6,758 nucleotides of DNA. Origin: Bacillota bacterium. GTDB lineage: Bacteria; Bacillota; Clostridia; Peptostreptococcales; Anaerovoracaceae. The notes below the pieces were generated by a model. The model did not search any database. It was not told where the DNA came from and was given only the letters and a program-made list of their open reading frames with translations. Of the stretch, positions 1 through 6,588 are shown in pieces (position 1 is the stretch's first letter; every line of letters begins with the position of its first letter). The position numbers and the translations under genes are program-made. Location of the stretch: assembly GCA_016280485.1 (NCBI GenBank), contig JAEEGU010000001.1:1-6758 (forward strand). Reading direction: 5' to 3'.

Positions 1-1034
1 AAAGATCTCTTTGGGTTCCAGTTAAGTTCTTTCTGAGCCAGGCTCGAATCCGCATAGTATTCAGGAAGGTCGCCTGGGCGACGAGGAGCAATCTGGCGCT
101 CTATATGGATTCCTGTCGCGCGCTCGAATGCTGCGACCATTTCCAGCACACTGGTACCTCGACCGGTTCCGATATTGTATACAAGGCACGTGTTTTCGGC
201 GCGCGAATTTTTGTCTGTAGTGACTACTCCCGTAGGCGTAGTGCCCGCAAGGCCCTCAGCTTTCGCAAGCTCCTCGAGCTTTCGAAGTGCTGCCACATGG
301 GCCTCCGCAAGGTCCATCACATGGATATAGTCGCGTACTCCCGTGCCGTCCGGTGTCGGATAGTCGTTTCCGTAGACATTAAGATATGGGAGCTTGCCCG
401 CCGCAACCCTTTGGATGTACGGCATGAGGTTTCCCGGAATACCGTTTGGATCCTCGCCGATGAGCCCGCTTTCGTGCGCACCCACAGGATTAAAGTAGCG
501 GAGCAGCACCGCGCTGCAAGGCACCTTGCGCCCCGATGCGCTGCTTACAAAATCCCTGATTATATCCTCGCTCATCGCCTTTGTGCGGCCGTAAGGGTTC
601 GTTGCCGGGCGCAGGACCATGTCCTCGCGGTAAGGGATTTCGTTGTCTCCGTAAACCGTCGCGGACGAACTGAATATCATGTGGCGAGTGCCGTATTTCT
701 GCATCATGTCGCAGAGGATAAGGGTGGTTCCCACATTGTTACTGTAGTATTTAAGCGGCTTTTCCACTGACTCGGGAACGGATTTGTAGCCCGCAAAGTG
801 GATGACCCCATCGGGACGCTCCTTTTCGAAGAGCTCCGCCATCTTGCTGTATTCAATTACATCAAGCTCGTAAAATGCAGGCGTTTTCCCTGTAATCTCG
901 GCGATTCTGCCGAGCACCTCACGCCTGCTGTTTGAAAGATCGTCGGCTATGACTACGTCGTACCCTTCATCGAGAAGTGCCACACATGTGTGGCTTCCGA
1001 TGTAGCCGAGTCCGCCGGTGACTAAAATCTTCAT
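1..1034 (-). CDS. galE: UDP-glucose 4-epimerase GalE (C-terminus cut by window edge)
   Basis: This gene interconverts UDP-glucose and UDP-galactose (some homologues also UDP-GlcNAc/UDP-GalNAc) in the cytosol, supplying galactose donors for surface glycans. Reading down from ATG 1032-1034 gives 344 codons with no stop. The N-terminus MKILVTGGLGYIGSH carries the NAD-binding GxxGxxG at residues 7-13. SSSATVYG places catalytic Ser at 124, and NPYGRTK gives the YxxxK pair Tyr148/Lys152, almost exactly the E. coli positions (124/149/153). RYFNPVGAHESG, VRDYIHVMDLA and APRRPGDLPE are further GalE signatures. About 20 C-terminal residues should lie left of the window. Compared with E. coli GalE there are roughly 24 extra residues around 253-282, before the YNIGTG motif. 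The start is fixed by a GAGGTG ribosome binding site 6 nt upstream. It follows the CapD-like gene by 107 nt and is probably co-transcribed with it. Confidence 0.96.
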   Translation of the reverse strand, partial: MKILVTGGLGYIGSHTCVALLDEGYDVVIADDLSNSRREVLGRIAEITGKTPAFYELDVIEYSKMAELFEKERPDGVIHFAGYKSVPESVEKPLKYYSNNVGTTLILCDMMQKYGTRHMIFSSSATVYGDNEIPYREDMVLRPATNPYGRTKAMSEDIIRDFVSSASGRKVPCSAVLLRYFNPVGAHESGLIGEDPNGIPGNLMPYIQRVAAGKLPYLNVYGNDYPTPDGTGVRDYIHVMDLAEAHVAALRKLEELAKAEGLAGTTPTGVVTTDKNSRAENTCLVYNIGTGRGTSVLEMVAAFERATGIHIERQIAPRRPGDLPEYYADSSLAQKELNWNPKRS

Positions 1035-1040
1035 TACTTA

Positions 1041-1046
1041 CACCTC
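1041..1046 (-). promoter_or_regulatory. galE ribosome binding site lying in the end of the intergenic repeat
   Basis: On the minus strand GAGGTG lies 6 nt before the galE ATG (spacer TAAGTA). It directly abuts the hairpin repeat and appears to be part of that element's conserved end, GGATGAGGTG. Confidence 0.75.
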
Positions 1047-1130
1047 ATCCGGCACTATCGTGCCACCTTCCCCTCAAGGGGAAGGCTTTTTGAGAACTGG
1101 CTCCCCCCATTTTAGGGGAAGGCTTTTCCC
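1041..1130 (-). repeat. Intergenic hairpin-rich repeat element (BIME/REP-like)
   Basis: Three stem-loops are packed between the CapD-like gene and galE. GGCAC/GTGCC encloses TATC (1051-1064). CCTTCCCCT/AGGGGAAGG is a 9-bp palindrome with a 2-nt centre (1066-1085). A looser CCCC...GGGG pair spans about 1103-1118. The string GGGGAAGGCTTTT occurs twice (1078-1090 and 1114-1126), so the element contains an internal direct repeat, probably a full unit plus a partial one. From memory, elements of the form GCCTTCCCC(T)..GGGGAAGG..GGATGAGGTG are dispersed in many gut Clostridia genomes. That recollection is not verified here. On the minus strand the 9-bp hairpin is not followed by a T-run (the T-run lies on the plus side, 1087-1091), so it should not stop operon transcription into galE efficiently. 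Confidence 0.7.
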
Positions 1131-1141
1131 ATTATCGAACC

Positions 1142-3028
1142 CTATTGAGGGTGGTAGTTTGTGACTATACCCTTCAGCCACTCCTTAATCTCCTCGTCGC
1201 TCTTTTTTGCGATTTCGCGCACATTTTCCTCGAGCGTGCCGTTTTCCAGCATCTCGCGGAGCTTCGGCTCAGCACCTGTCGGGTGTCCAACGTAAATCTT
1301 GTTGTGCGCCGTCTTTTCTATGCCCTCTTCGTCTAAAAGCAGCTCCTCGTAGAGCTTTTCACCCGGCCTTAGACCTGTGATTTCAATATCTATGTCCACT
1401 CCCGGAACGTAGCCCGAGAGACGGATTACATTTTCTGCGAGGTCCATAATCTTCACCGGCTCGCCCATGTCGAGGATGAAGATTTCGCCGCCCTCTGCCA
1501 TAGCGCCCGCCTGAATCACGAGCTGTACCGCTTCGGGTATGGTCATGAAGTAGCGCGTGATTTCCGGGTGGGTGACGGTAACCGGCCCGCCCTTTTCGAT
1601 CTGCTTACGGAAGATTGGGATGACGGAGCCGTTGCTGCCGAGCACGTTTCCGAAGCGAACCGCCACGAAATTGGTCTGGCTCTTCTTTGCCTTTTCCTGG
1701 AGAATCATCTCGGCCGTGCGCTTTGTGGCGCCCATTACGTTTGTCGGGTTTACCGCCTTGTCGGTGGAAATCATGACAAAGCGCTCCGTCACGAACTTTT
1801 CGGCAGCATCCATGATGTTCTTTGTGCCGAGGATGTTATTTAAGAGCGCCTCGCCCGGGTTCTTTTCCATGAGCGGCACATGCTTGTGCGCCGCCGCGTG
1901 GAATACGATGTGCGGACGATATTTGTCAAATACCTCATCGAGCCTTTCACGACTGCGAATTGAGGCGATTACGACCTCGAACTCTAAAAGCGGATAGAGC
2001 CTTTTCATCTCTCCCGCAAGCTCGAAAATCGAGTTTTCGTATATGTCAAGCGCAATCAGTCTGCGCGGTCTAAAACGCGCAATCTGCCTGCAAAGCTCGG
2101 ACCCGATTGAGCCGCCCGCGCCGCTTACCAGCACGATTTTGCCCTCGAGGTAGTCCGAAACCTCGCGAATATTGACATCCACCGGGTCGCGCCCGAGGAG
2201 GTCTTCTATATCTACATCGCGAAGCTTGCTGATTGAAACCTTTTCGTTGATGAGGTCAATGAGCGACGGCAGAATCTTTATCTTGCAGCGCGTCTTGTTG
2301 CATTCCGCAACGATGCGCTGAATCGTCTTTTTGTTTGCCGACGGCATCGCAACAATGATTTCGTCGACGGAATATTTGCGCGCGATGCGCTTGATCATGT
2401 CTGTCGCGCCCGCAACCCTGACTCCCGCAATGCGGCGACCGATTTTTTCAGGGTCATCGTCTATTGCCACGACCACCTTTTGGTTGTATTCCGGGTGATC
2501 CTTGATTTCCTTTATCATGCTGGCGCCCGCATCACCCGCGCCGACCATCATAACCTTGCGCGTGTCGGCACCGATTATGCCGCCTCGCGTGATTCTTAAG
2601 GCCGTAAGATGTGCAGCCCCCGGATTGCGGAGTCTACGCAAATAGCGGTACAGCATCCTTATGCCGCCCACGCCAAGCGTGATTATCATGAAGGCCGCGA
2701 TGTAGGTCGACCTCGGCAGGCTCTGCTGCATGAGGGACATCGCCGACATCGAGAAGACCACCGCGAGGAGTGAGCCCACCGCCACCTTGATAAGCTCGTC
2801 GGCGCCGGCATACTTCCAAATGGAGGTGTAGATGCCCGCAAGGGCGAGGCCGAGGACCGAAACCACCGTGATGAGCAGGCTGTTTCCGACGTAGACCGCA
2901 AAGTACGCGTTAAACGGTAGGCTGTTTACGTCAAAGTCAAAGCGCATCAGCAGCCAGAAAATATATGCAAAATTGATAATCAGCACATCCAAAAGCACCA
3001 GGAGCGCTATACGAGTGTATTTCACCAT
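1142..3028 (-). CDS. Membrane-anchored nucleotide-sugar 4,6-dehydratase, CapD/PglF/WbpM family
   Basis: This is a full-length 628-aa polysaccharide-biosynthesis dehydratase. Four hydrophobic helices (about residues 5-28, 42-66, 78-100 and 107-124) anchor it in the membrane. A first Rossmann domain follows with VGAGDAG (162-168), then the catalytic extended-SDR domain with SGAGGSIGS (302-310) binding NAD. HAAAHKHVPLME (377-388), STDKAVNP (421-428, with Thr422/Asp423/Lys424), MGATKR (432-437) and LRPGEKLYEE (553-562) are diagnostic. Met432 stands where classical SDRs have Tyr, as is normal in PglF/FlaA1-type enzymes, so the protein should be active. Such enzymes convert UDP-GlcNAc (or UDP-GalNAc) to the 4-keto-6-deoxy sugar, the first step towards bacillosamine, QuiNAc or FucNAc. 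The exact substrate cannot be read from the sequence. It starts 17 nt after the trypsin-like gene stops. A possible SD, AAGG (3043-3046), is unusually far (14 nt) from the ATG, so coupled translation is likely. Confidence 0.93.
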   Translation of the reverse strand: MVKYTRIALLVLLDVLIINFAYIFWLLMRFDFDVNSLPFNAYFAVYVGNSLLITVVSVLGLALAGIYTSIWKYAGADELIKVAVGSLLAVVFSMSAMSLMQQSLPRSTYIAAFMIITLGVGGIRMLYRYLRRLRNPGAAHLTALRITRGGIIGADTRKVMMVGAGDAGASMIKEIKDHPEYNQKVVVAIDDDPEKIGRRIAGVRVAGATDMIKRIARKYSVDEIIVAMPSANKKTIQRIVAECNKTRCKIKILPSLIDLINEKVSISKLRDVDIEDLLGRDPVDVNIREVSDYLEGKIVLVSGAGGSIGSELCRQIARFRPRRLIALDIYENSIFELAGEMKRLYPLLEFEVVIASIRSRERLDEVFDKYRPHIVFHAAAHKHVPLMEKNPGEALLNNILGTKNIMDAAEKFVTERFVMISTDKAVNPTNVMGATKRTAEMILQEKAKKSQTNFVAVRFGNVLGSNGSVIPIFRKQIEKGGPVTVTHPEITRYFMTIPEAVQLVIQAGAMAEGGEIFILDMGEPVKIMDLAENVIRLSGYVPGVDIDIEITGLRPGEKLYEELLLDEEGIEKTAHNKIYVGHPTGAEPKLREMLENGTLEENVREIAKKSDEEIKEWLKGIVTNYHPQ

Positions 3029-3045
3029 TTCGTTTTATCTATCCT

Positions 3046-3882
3046 TTAGTTTATTATAATCGTTTCTCCGTCGGGGTCGCCCGCGAAATAAGGGATCTTT
3101 TCCGCGTCGAGGAACTCCCGGATGCAGCTTAAATGCAAGCACTGCGTAAGCCCGCCGTTTCCGGAAATCTGCATGCCGTAGACAAGGCCATGCTCGTCGA
3201 AGAGAGGCGCGCCGTTCATGCCCGGCAGGTAAGGAGCGCTGAGCTCGATGCCGAAAACCTTGCCGCCCGGATGTGCCGCAAGGCGAGTCATCATGCCGTC
3301 CGCAGGGAAGCGGCTGGTGAAGCGGTGCCCCTCGTCGGTCCAGACGATGTCGTCCTTTTCAGGGTCGTAGGAATAGTTCTGAAACTCCGGGAAAGGGTAG
3401 CCGAGCCTGCAGAGGTATTTCCCCGGCATGGCTACGCGCACGTTCTGTGCAAAAACCGCGTGCCCCACGTAGGTTAAGCGGTTGTAGCCCACCATGTGGA
3501 TTGCGGCGAGGTCGTACTTGCCGGAAAGCTTGCACTCAAAGCCCGTGATCGCATCGACGCAGTCAAAGAAATTGACCTTCATCTGCGCAAAGGACTTTGG
3601 CCCCATCGAATATTTTGTCTCAAGAAGGCGCAGCTCGTCGGAGAAGTTCTCGTCGTTTTCGCGAGCCTTGCGGTCCTCTTTGAACTTTCTGTAATTGTCC
3701 TCGATTTTGCCCGATTTTATGATCAGCTTTGCCGTCGTGCGCGTGGTGAGAGCCCAGCCTTCGTCGTTGATGAAGAAGAGGTTCGAAGCCCCGGGCATAA
3801 CGTCGCAGCTATCGTATCTTCGCGCTATCGTAAAAATGGGGCGGGTATATCCGCCCACTTTTTCAACTGCTTTTACAAACAT
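3046..3882 (-). CDS. Trypsin-fold protein with degenerate catalytic site (probable pseudoprotease)
   Basis: This 278-aa protein has the layout of chymotrypsin-fold peptidases (trypsin-like peptidase domain). NLFFINDEGWALTTRTTA (34-51) matches the usual 'GFxIxxxGxxLTxxHVV' block, YDLAAIHM (123-130) matches the Asp strand 'DLALLK', and LPGMNGAPLFDEHGLVYGM (219-237) matches 'GxSGSPLFxxxGxVVGI'. In this alignment the catalytic His position is Thr49 and the nucleophile Ser is Asn223; only Asp124 remains. It should therefore not be a classical serine protease, though the alignment is by eye. A charged insert (about 58-92, rich in Lys/Glu/Asp/Arg) separates the first two blocks. There is no signal peptide or membrane helix, so a cytosolic location is inferred. 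The start at 3880-3882 has an AAGGTG SD only 4 nt away. It lies 40 nt after the stalk-domain gene and 17 nt before the dehydratase gene, in one probable operon. Substrate binding or scaffolding is possible; the function is unknown. Confidence 0.75.
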   Translation of the reverse strand: MFVKAVEKVGGYTRPIFTIARRYDSCDVMPGASNLFFINDEGWALTTRTTAKLIIKSGKIEDNYRKFKEDRKARENDENFSDELRLLETKYSMGPKSFAQMKVNFFDCVDAITGFECKLSGKYDLAAIHMVGYNRLTYVGHAVFAQNVRVAMPGKYLCRLGYPFPEFQNYSYDPEKDDIVWTDEGHRFTSRFPADGMMTRLAAHPGGKVFGIELSAPYLPGMNGAPLFDEHGLVYGMQISGNGGLTQCLHLSCIREFLDAEKIPYFAGDPDGETIIIN

Positions 3883-3922
3883 ATTTCACCTTTTGTGTAT
3901 TGCGTCGATTTTCGGTTTTCGG

Positions 3923-5002
3923 CTAAAGGATGGCCTCAAGGGATTTTGCCGTCGTATCCATCGCGCTCTGCGTCATGAGTGCGAAATTAAGGAAGGTCTC
4001 GGCAAAGCCGGAATAGTCCTGCCCCTCTGCCGCCAGGTACATCATGTTTTCCATGACGAGCAGGTAGTGCTCGCAAAACTCCGTAAACTCTGCAAGGTTT
4101 GCAAGCGCATCGGTTTCGGCATCGGAGAGCTTTTCATCGCCCGTAAAGCCGCCGGCCTCTTTTACGAAATTCTTTACATCGTTATTGTAGCCTTCGGCAA
4201 TTCTGTACTTTTCGGAAATCGCCGCCGAAAGGAGGCTGAGCTCTTCAGGGCTCGCCGTGGAGATAAGGAGTATCATCTCGGTCGCCTCGTTGTAGAGCTG
4301 TGCCTGCTTCTCGTAGAGAGCTGCTATTTTTTTGATGTTTTTGTCCTTGTCTACAGCCGGCTTTTCAGGCTCCTTCGGTACCTCGCGCGAGCCAAGGATT
4401 ACTGTTTTTGTGCTGCCGTCCCAGCTGATTTCCTCGCCGAGGAAGGTTGAGAGCGCTGAAACAGGGAGGTAAGTAGTACCGCCGACATTAATCGGGTACT
4501 GGGTCTCGCCCGCCGGGTCAGTGAACACAACCGGATCATAGTCGCGCAGGATGTAGATGTCTTCTTTTATGTAGGCCTTTGCAAGGGTCTGCACGCCGAC
4601 AGCCGCATCGCTCACCTTTTTAACAAAGGCGCTTTCCTCCGGCTTTATGATCTGTTTGCTCGGATGACTCAGCGTCATTCCGATGTATATGGTGTTTGCC
4701 GCGCCGACCCATTCGACTTCTTCGCCGAGCAGGCCGCAGATTGCTCTGAGCGGCAGATAGGTTCTGTTACGGAAAAATACGGGATAAACCCTGTCCCCCT
4801 TTTCGTCGAAGAAATTGAGGATTTCTCCGTCCTTAATGATTGTCACATCAGCCTTAATGTAGGCAGGCTGCGGATCCTTGGTTTGTGTCGCATTGGACGC
4901 AGCGTAAGTCCCCGGCGCAGACATAAAGGTCCCGCCGATTGCAAGCAGGGCTGCCATCAGGGCAGCTAGTGTTTTTTTCTGTCTTTCCTTTGTGAATGTC
5001 AT
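3923..5002 (-). CDS. Secreted protein with two copper-amine-oxidase-N (stalk) domains and a helical C-terminus
   Basis: This 359-aa exported protein has a signal peptide: basic MTFTKERQKK, a hydrophobic stretch 11-28, and a likely cut after TYA (residue 34). Two copies of the copper amine oxidase N-terminal-like domain follow, at about 53-109 and 147-205. Each has the core 'YPVxxxxxTYLPxxAxxxxLGExxxWxGxxxTIxxG' (for example TYLPLRAICGLLGEEVEW at 81-98). Despite the name, these domains carry no amine oxidase activity; they are thought to act as wall-associated or ligand-binding modules. A Pro/Glu/Lys linker (about 206-222) leads to a helical region (223-359) that I cannot assign. The open frame extends up to 5080, but I chose ATG 5000-5002: it has an ideal AAGGAG SD with a 7-nt spacer, begins a proper signal peptide, and lies downstream of a strong promoter whose -10 and -35 sit inside the extended frame. 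It is the first gene of the four-gene unit. Confidence 0.88.
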   Translation of the reverse strand: MTFTKERQKKTLAALMAALLAIGGTFMSAPGTYAASNATQTKDPQPAYIKADVTIIKDGEILNFFDEKGDRVYPVFFRNRTYLPLRAICGLLGEEVEWVGAANTIYIGMTLSHPSKQIIKPEESAFVKKVSDAAVGVQTLAKAYIKEDIYILRDYDPVVFTDPAGETQYPINVGGTTYLPVSALSTFLGEEISWDGSTKTVILGSREVPKEPEKPAVDKDKNIKKIAALYEKQAQLYNEATEMILLISTASPEELSLLSAAISEKYRIAEGYNNDVKNFVKEAGGFTGDEKLSDAETDALANLAEFTEFCEHYLLVMENMMYLAAEGQDYSGFAETFLNFALMTQSAMDTTAKSLEAIL

Positions 5003-5009
5003 TACTAAT

Positions 5010-5015
5010 CTCCTT
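5010..5015 (-). promoter_or_regulatory. Ribosome binding site deciding the start of the stalk-domain gene
   Basis: AAGGAG on the minus strand lies 7 nt (ATTAGTA) before ATG 5000-5002. This near-perfect site supports the internal Met over the upstream Met at 5078-5080. Confidence 0.88.
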
Positions 5016-5051
5016 TTTGAATATATCCCAAATGATGTTATACCACTGTAT

Positions 5052-5080
5052 ATTATATCAAATTTGAACTTTTCAGGCAA
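5052..5080 (-). promoter_or_regulatory. Sigma-A type promoter of the stalk/pseudoprotease/capD-like/galE unit
   Basis: The minus strand reads TTGCCT (5075-5080), exactly 17 nt, then a perfect TATAAT (5052-5057). Transcription should start near 5045, giving a leader of about 43 nt before the ATG at 5002. No other comparably good promoter was seen between here and galE. Confidence 0.82.
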
Positions 5081-5083
5081 TAC

Positions 5084-5111
5084 AAAAACCCCCGGAATTT
5101 ATCCCGGGGGT
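5084..5111 (-). terminator. Intrinsic terminator of the TolC-like gene
   Basis: An 8-bp GC-rich stem, ACCCCCGG (5088-5095) with CCGGGGGT (5104-5111) around an 8-nt loop, is followed on the minus strand by TTTTT (5084-5088). It starts 46 nt after the TolC-like stop and ends only 3 nt before the -35 of the next promoter. Confidence 0.9.
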
Positions 5112-5156
5112 CTGGGTTAAATCTTGGGTTTGTAATAAGCCTTTGTGCCGCGCGTC

Positions 5157-6386
5157 CTAGTAGCCCGCAGCCACTATGCCGACATCTGTGGACATGTTGA
5201 ATTTCTCAACAGCAAGTGCATATTTAAGCTTTGCCGATGCTTGGTCTAAAAGCGCCGACTCGTAGAGAAGTCTTACCTTCTGAACGGTGGTGTAGGTGGT
5301 GAGTCCGCTGTTATACTGGAGCTGCGTAAGGCGCAGGGTTTCCTTTGCGTTCTCCACGCTCTTTGCACCTGTCTGCATAGCGTCGTAATACTGGTGCATA
5401 GCATCGTACTGTGTGCGGATGTCCTGCTCAACCGAGGCAGGCACCATGTCGCAGCTTGCTTTTACGCCGAGGTAAGCAATCTTTGCCTTTAAGTATGTCG
5501 CCGATGTGCGCGGATATGCGCTGTAGCTTGAGAGCGACTTTTCAGCATTTTCGAGAAGGTAAGCCGCTTCCTTTACTTCATTTCTCTTTTCGAGCGCCGA
5601 CTTTACCGCATCCTCCACGCCGATTGCAGGAAGTGTAGGAATTGCGATTTCGTCAGTCAGTGTAACAGGCTGCATCAGCTCGTAGCCAAAGAGGATGTTA
5701 AAGCCCATTCTGGCCTGCTTTACGCTGTTTTCGGTGGAGGTCAGTTTGTCCTTTGCCTCCGCAAGGTCAAGCTCTGCGTTTAAGAGGTCTACCTTTGAAA
5801 CTGTGCCGAGCTTGTATTTTTTCTGAGTCTGCTCGTATACAGTCTGTGAGATGCCGAAGCTTTCGCGGGCAATTGCAAGGCCCTCCTCAGCGGACTTTAA
5901 GTTGTAGTACATCTCGGTTGACTGCAGATCGAGCGCATTGTGGCGCGCCTTGTCATTTGAGTCGATGATGGATTCAGCGTACTTTTTGGTGCGCTGAAGG
6001 TCTGTCTTGCTCACGCCGGACATCGAGTATTTGAGCTCGTCAGCATAAGCGCTAAGCGCCGCCCCGGATGCAGGGTTTGTGGCGCTAAGATTCAGCGCCT
6101 CCGCATACATCGCATTAATATTGTTCTGCGCATCCCTGATTTGGCTGAGGCCCTCGCCTGCGGACATTGCCGCCAGCTTGTCCGTCATCTTGCCGATTTC
6201 GAGCGTCTCGCCCTGAATGCCCTCGAGCATCTTCGCCTTCGCATCGGAAAGCGAAACCTTGATTGGGGCTGCCGTAGCAGCTGCCGAAGCGCTGTCCGCG
6301 GCGTCCGCAAACGCCGCAACCGGCATACAAAGCGCAATTGCAAGTGCCAGCAGCAAAACTGCTGCTTTCTTCATTCTTTCTTTCAT
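5157..6386 (-). CDS. TolC/OEP-family secreted helical protein
   Basis: This is a 409-aa exported protein of the TolC (outer membrane efflux protein) superfamily. The signal peptide spans about 1-27 (MKERMKK, a Leu/Ala core, cut after AFA). KVSLSDAKAKMLE (43-55) resembles the usual TolC opening 'LTLxDAIxxAL'. Two structural repeats are clear: YKLGTVSKVDLLNAELDLAE (191-210) and YNSGLTTYTTVQKVRLLYES (358-377). Both match the TolC signature 'YxxGxxxxxdlLxAqxxLxxA' inside long Ala/Leu/Lys helices likely to form coiled coils. The mature length is about 380 aa against about 470 in E. coli TolC, and the segments where barrel strands would lie (about 105-135 and 286-320) look short and strandless. Cys20 is preceded by Leu, so a lipoprotein box is unlikely. 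The gene has its own promoter and terminator, so it is monocistronic, and no transporter or adaptor gene is visible. The start is supported by AAGGAA at 6394-6399, 7 nt from the ATG. The partner and role are unknown. Confidence 0.85.
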   Translation of the reverse strand: MKERMKKAAVLLLALAIALCMPVAAFADAADSASAAATAAPIKVSLSDAKAKMLEGIQGETLEIGKMTDKLAAMSAGEGLSQIRDAQNNINAMYAEALNLSATNPASGAALSAYADELKYSMSGVSKTDLQRTKKYAESIIDSNDKARHNALDLQSTEMYYNLKSAEEGLAIARESFGISQTVYEQTQKKYKLGTVSKVDLLNAELDLAEAKDKLTSTENSVKQARMGFNILFGYELMQPVTLTDEIAIPTLPAIGVEDAVKSALEKRNEVKEAAYLLENAEKSLSSYSAYPRTSATYLKAKIAYLGVKASCDMVPASVEQDIRTQYDAMHQYYDAMQTGAKSVENAKETLRLTQLQYNSGLTTYTTVQKVRLLYESALLDQASAKLKYALAVEKFNMSTDVGIVAAGY

Positions 6387-6438
6387 AATTCTCTTCCTTT
6401 CCCGGCCTGTGCCCTCGTCACAAGCCCCCTTTTTTGTA

Positions 6439-6456
6439 GCCGACCCGTGGGTCAGC
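6439..6456 (-). promoter_or_regulatory. 5'-proximal stem-loop in the leader of the TolC-like mRNA
   Basis: The transcript can fold GCUGACC/GGUCGGC around a CACG loop: 7 bp including one G-U pair. The G-U pairs only as minus-strand RNA (C·A in the plus sense). It lies within about 4 nt of the predicted transcription start (near 6460). It may protect the 5' end; I recognise no riboswitch class in the roughly 74-nt leader. Confidence 0.4.
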
Positions 6457-6466
6457 CCGTAAATCT

Positions 6467-6495
6467 ATTATACTCACAGCCGCACCGGTGGTCAA
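6467..6495 (-). promoter_or_regulatory. Sigma-A type promoter of the TolC-like gene
   Basis: The minus strand shows TTGACC (6490-6495), a 17-nt spacer, and a perfect TATAAT (6467-6472). This is the strongest promoter match in the window. The predicted start is near 6460, giving a leader of about 74 nt. Confidence 0.85.
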
Positions 6496-6496
6496 G

Positions 6497-6512
6497 AGGG
6501 GATTTCACCCCT
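6497..6512. repeat. Small inverted repeat abutting the -35 of the TolC-like promoter (possible operator)
   Basis: AGGGG-ATTTCA-CCCCT (5-bp arms, 6-nt centre) begins 1 nt upstream of the -35 hexamer. The position suits an activator or repressor site, but the arms are short and no regulator gene is visible. Confidence 0.3.
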
Positions 6513-6588
6513 AGGTTACCGAAATGACCGCATATTTTAAGGAACACCCAATAACGGTGATCCGGCAAAACTTCTGTAATTAAAACGC

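Noticed and set aside
105..770. 221-codon plus-strand open frame
   Set aside because: It is fully antisense to galE, whose translation matches the family motif by motif. This is a shadow of GC-rich codon use.
1066..1091. Hairpin with T-run read as an intrinsic terminator
   Set aside because: The T-run lies on the plus strand, where no gene precedes it. On the minus strand the stem is followed by TGGCACG, so it is better seen as part of the repeat element.
2401..2410. Loss of the SDR catalytic Tyr in the CapD-like enzyme considered as inactivation
   Set aside because: Met at the YxxxK Tyr position (MGATK) together with TDK is the normal arrangement in PglF/FlaA1/WbpM-type dehydratases. The motif itself lies near 1721-1735, not at an unusual site.
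3695..4450. 251-codon plus-strand open frame spanning two minus-strand genes
   Set aside because: It runs antisense across the end of the stalk-domain gene, the spacer and the start of the trypsin-like gene, all of which have real domain motifs and RBSs. Its translation is Cys/Arg/Phe-rich without recognisable motifs.
5040..5080. Start of the stalk-domain protein at Met 5078-5080
   Set aside because: It would place the start upstream of the promoter and put polar residues before the signal peptide. It also has no SD, whereas Met 5000-5002 has an ideal one.
6387..6460. Riboswitch in the TolC-like leader
   Set aside because: The leader is only about 74 nt with one short hairpin, and I see no conserved core of any riboswitch class I know.
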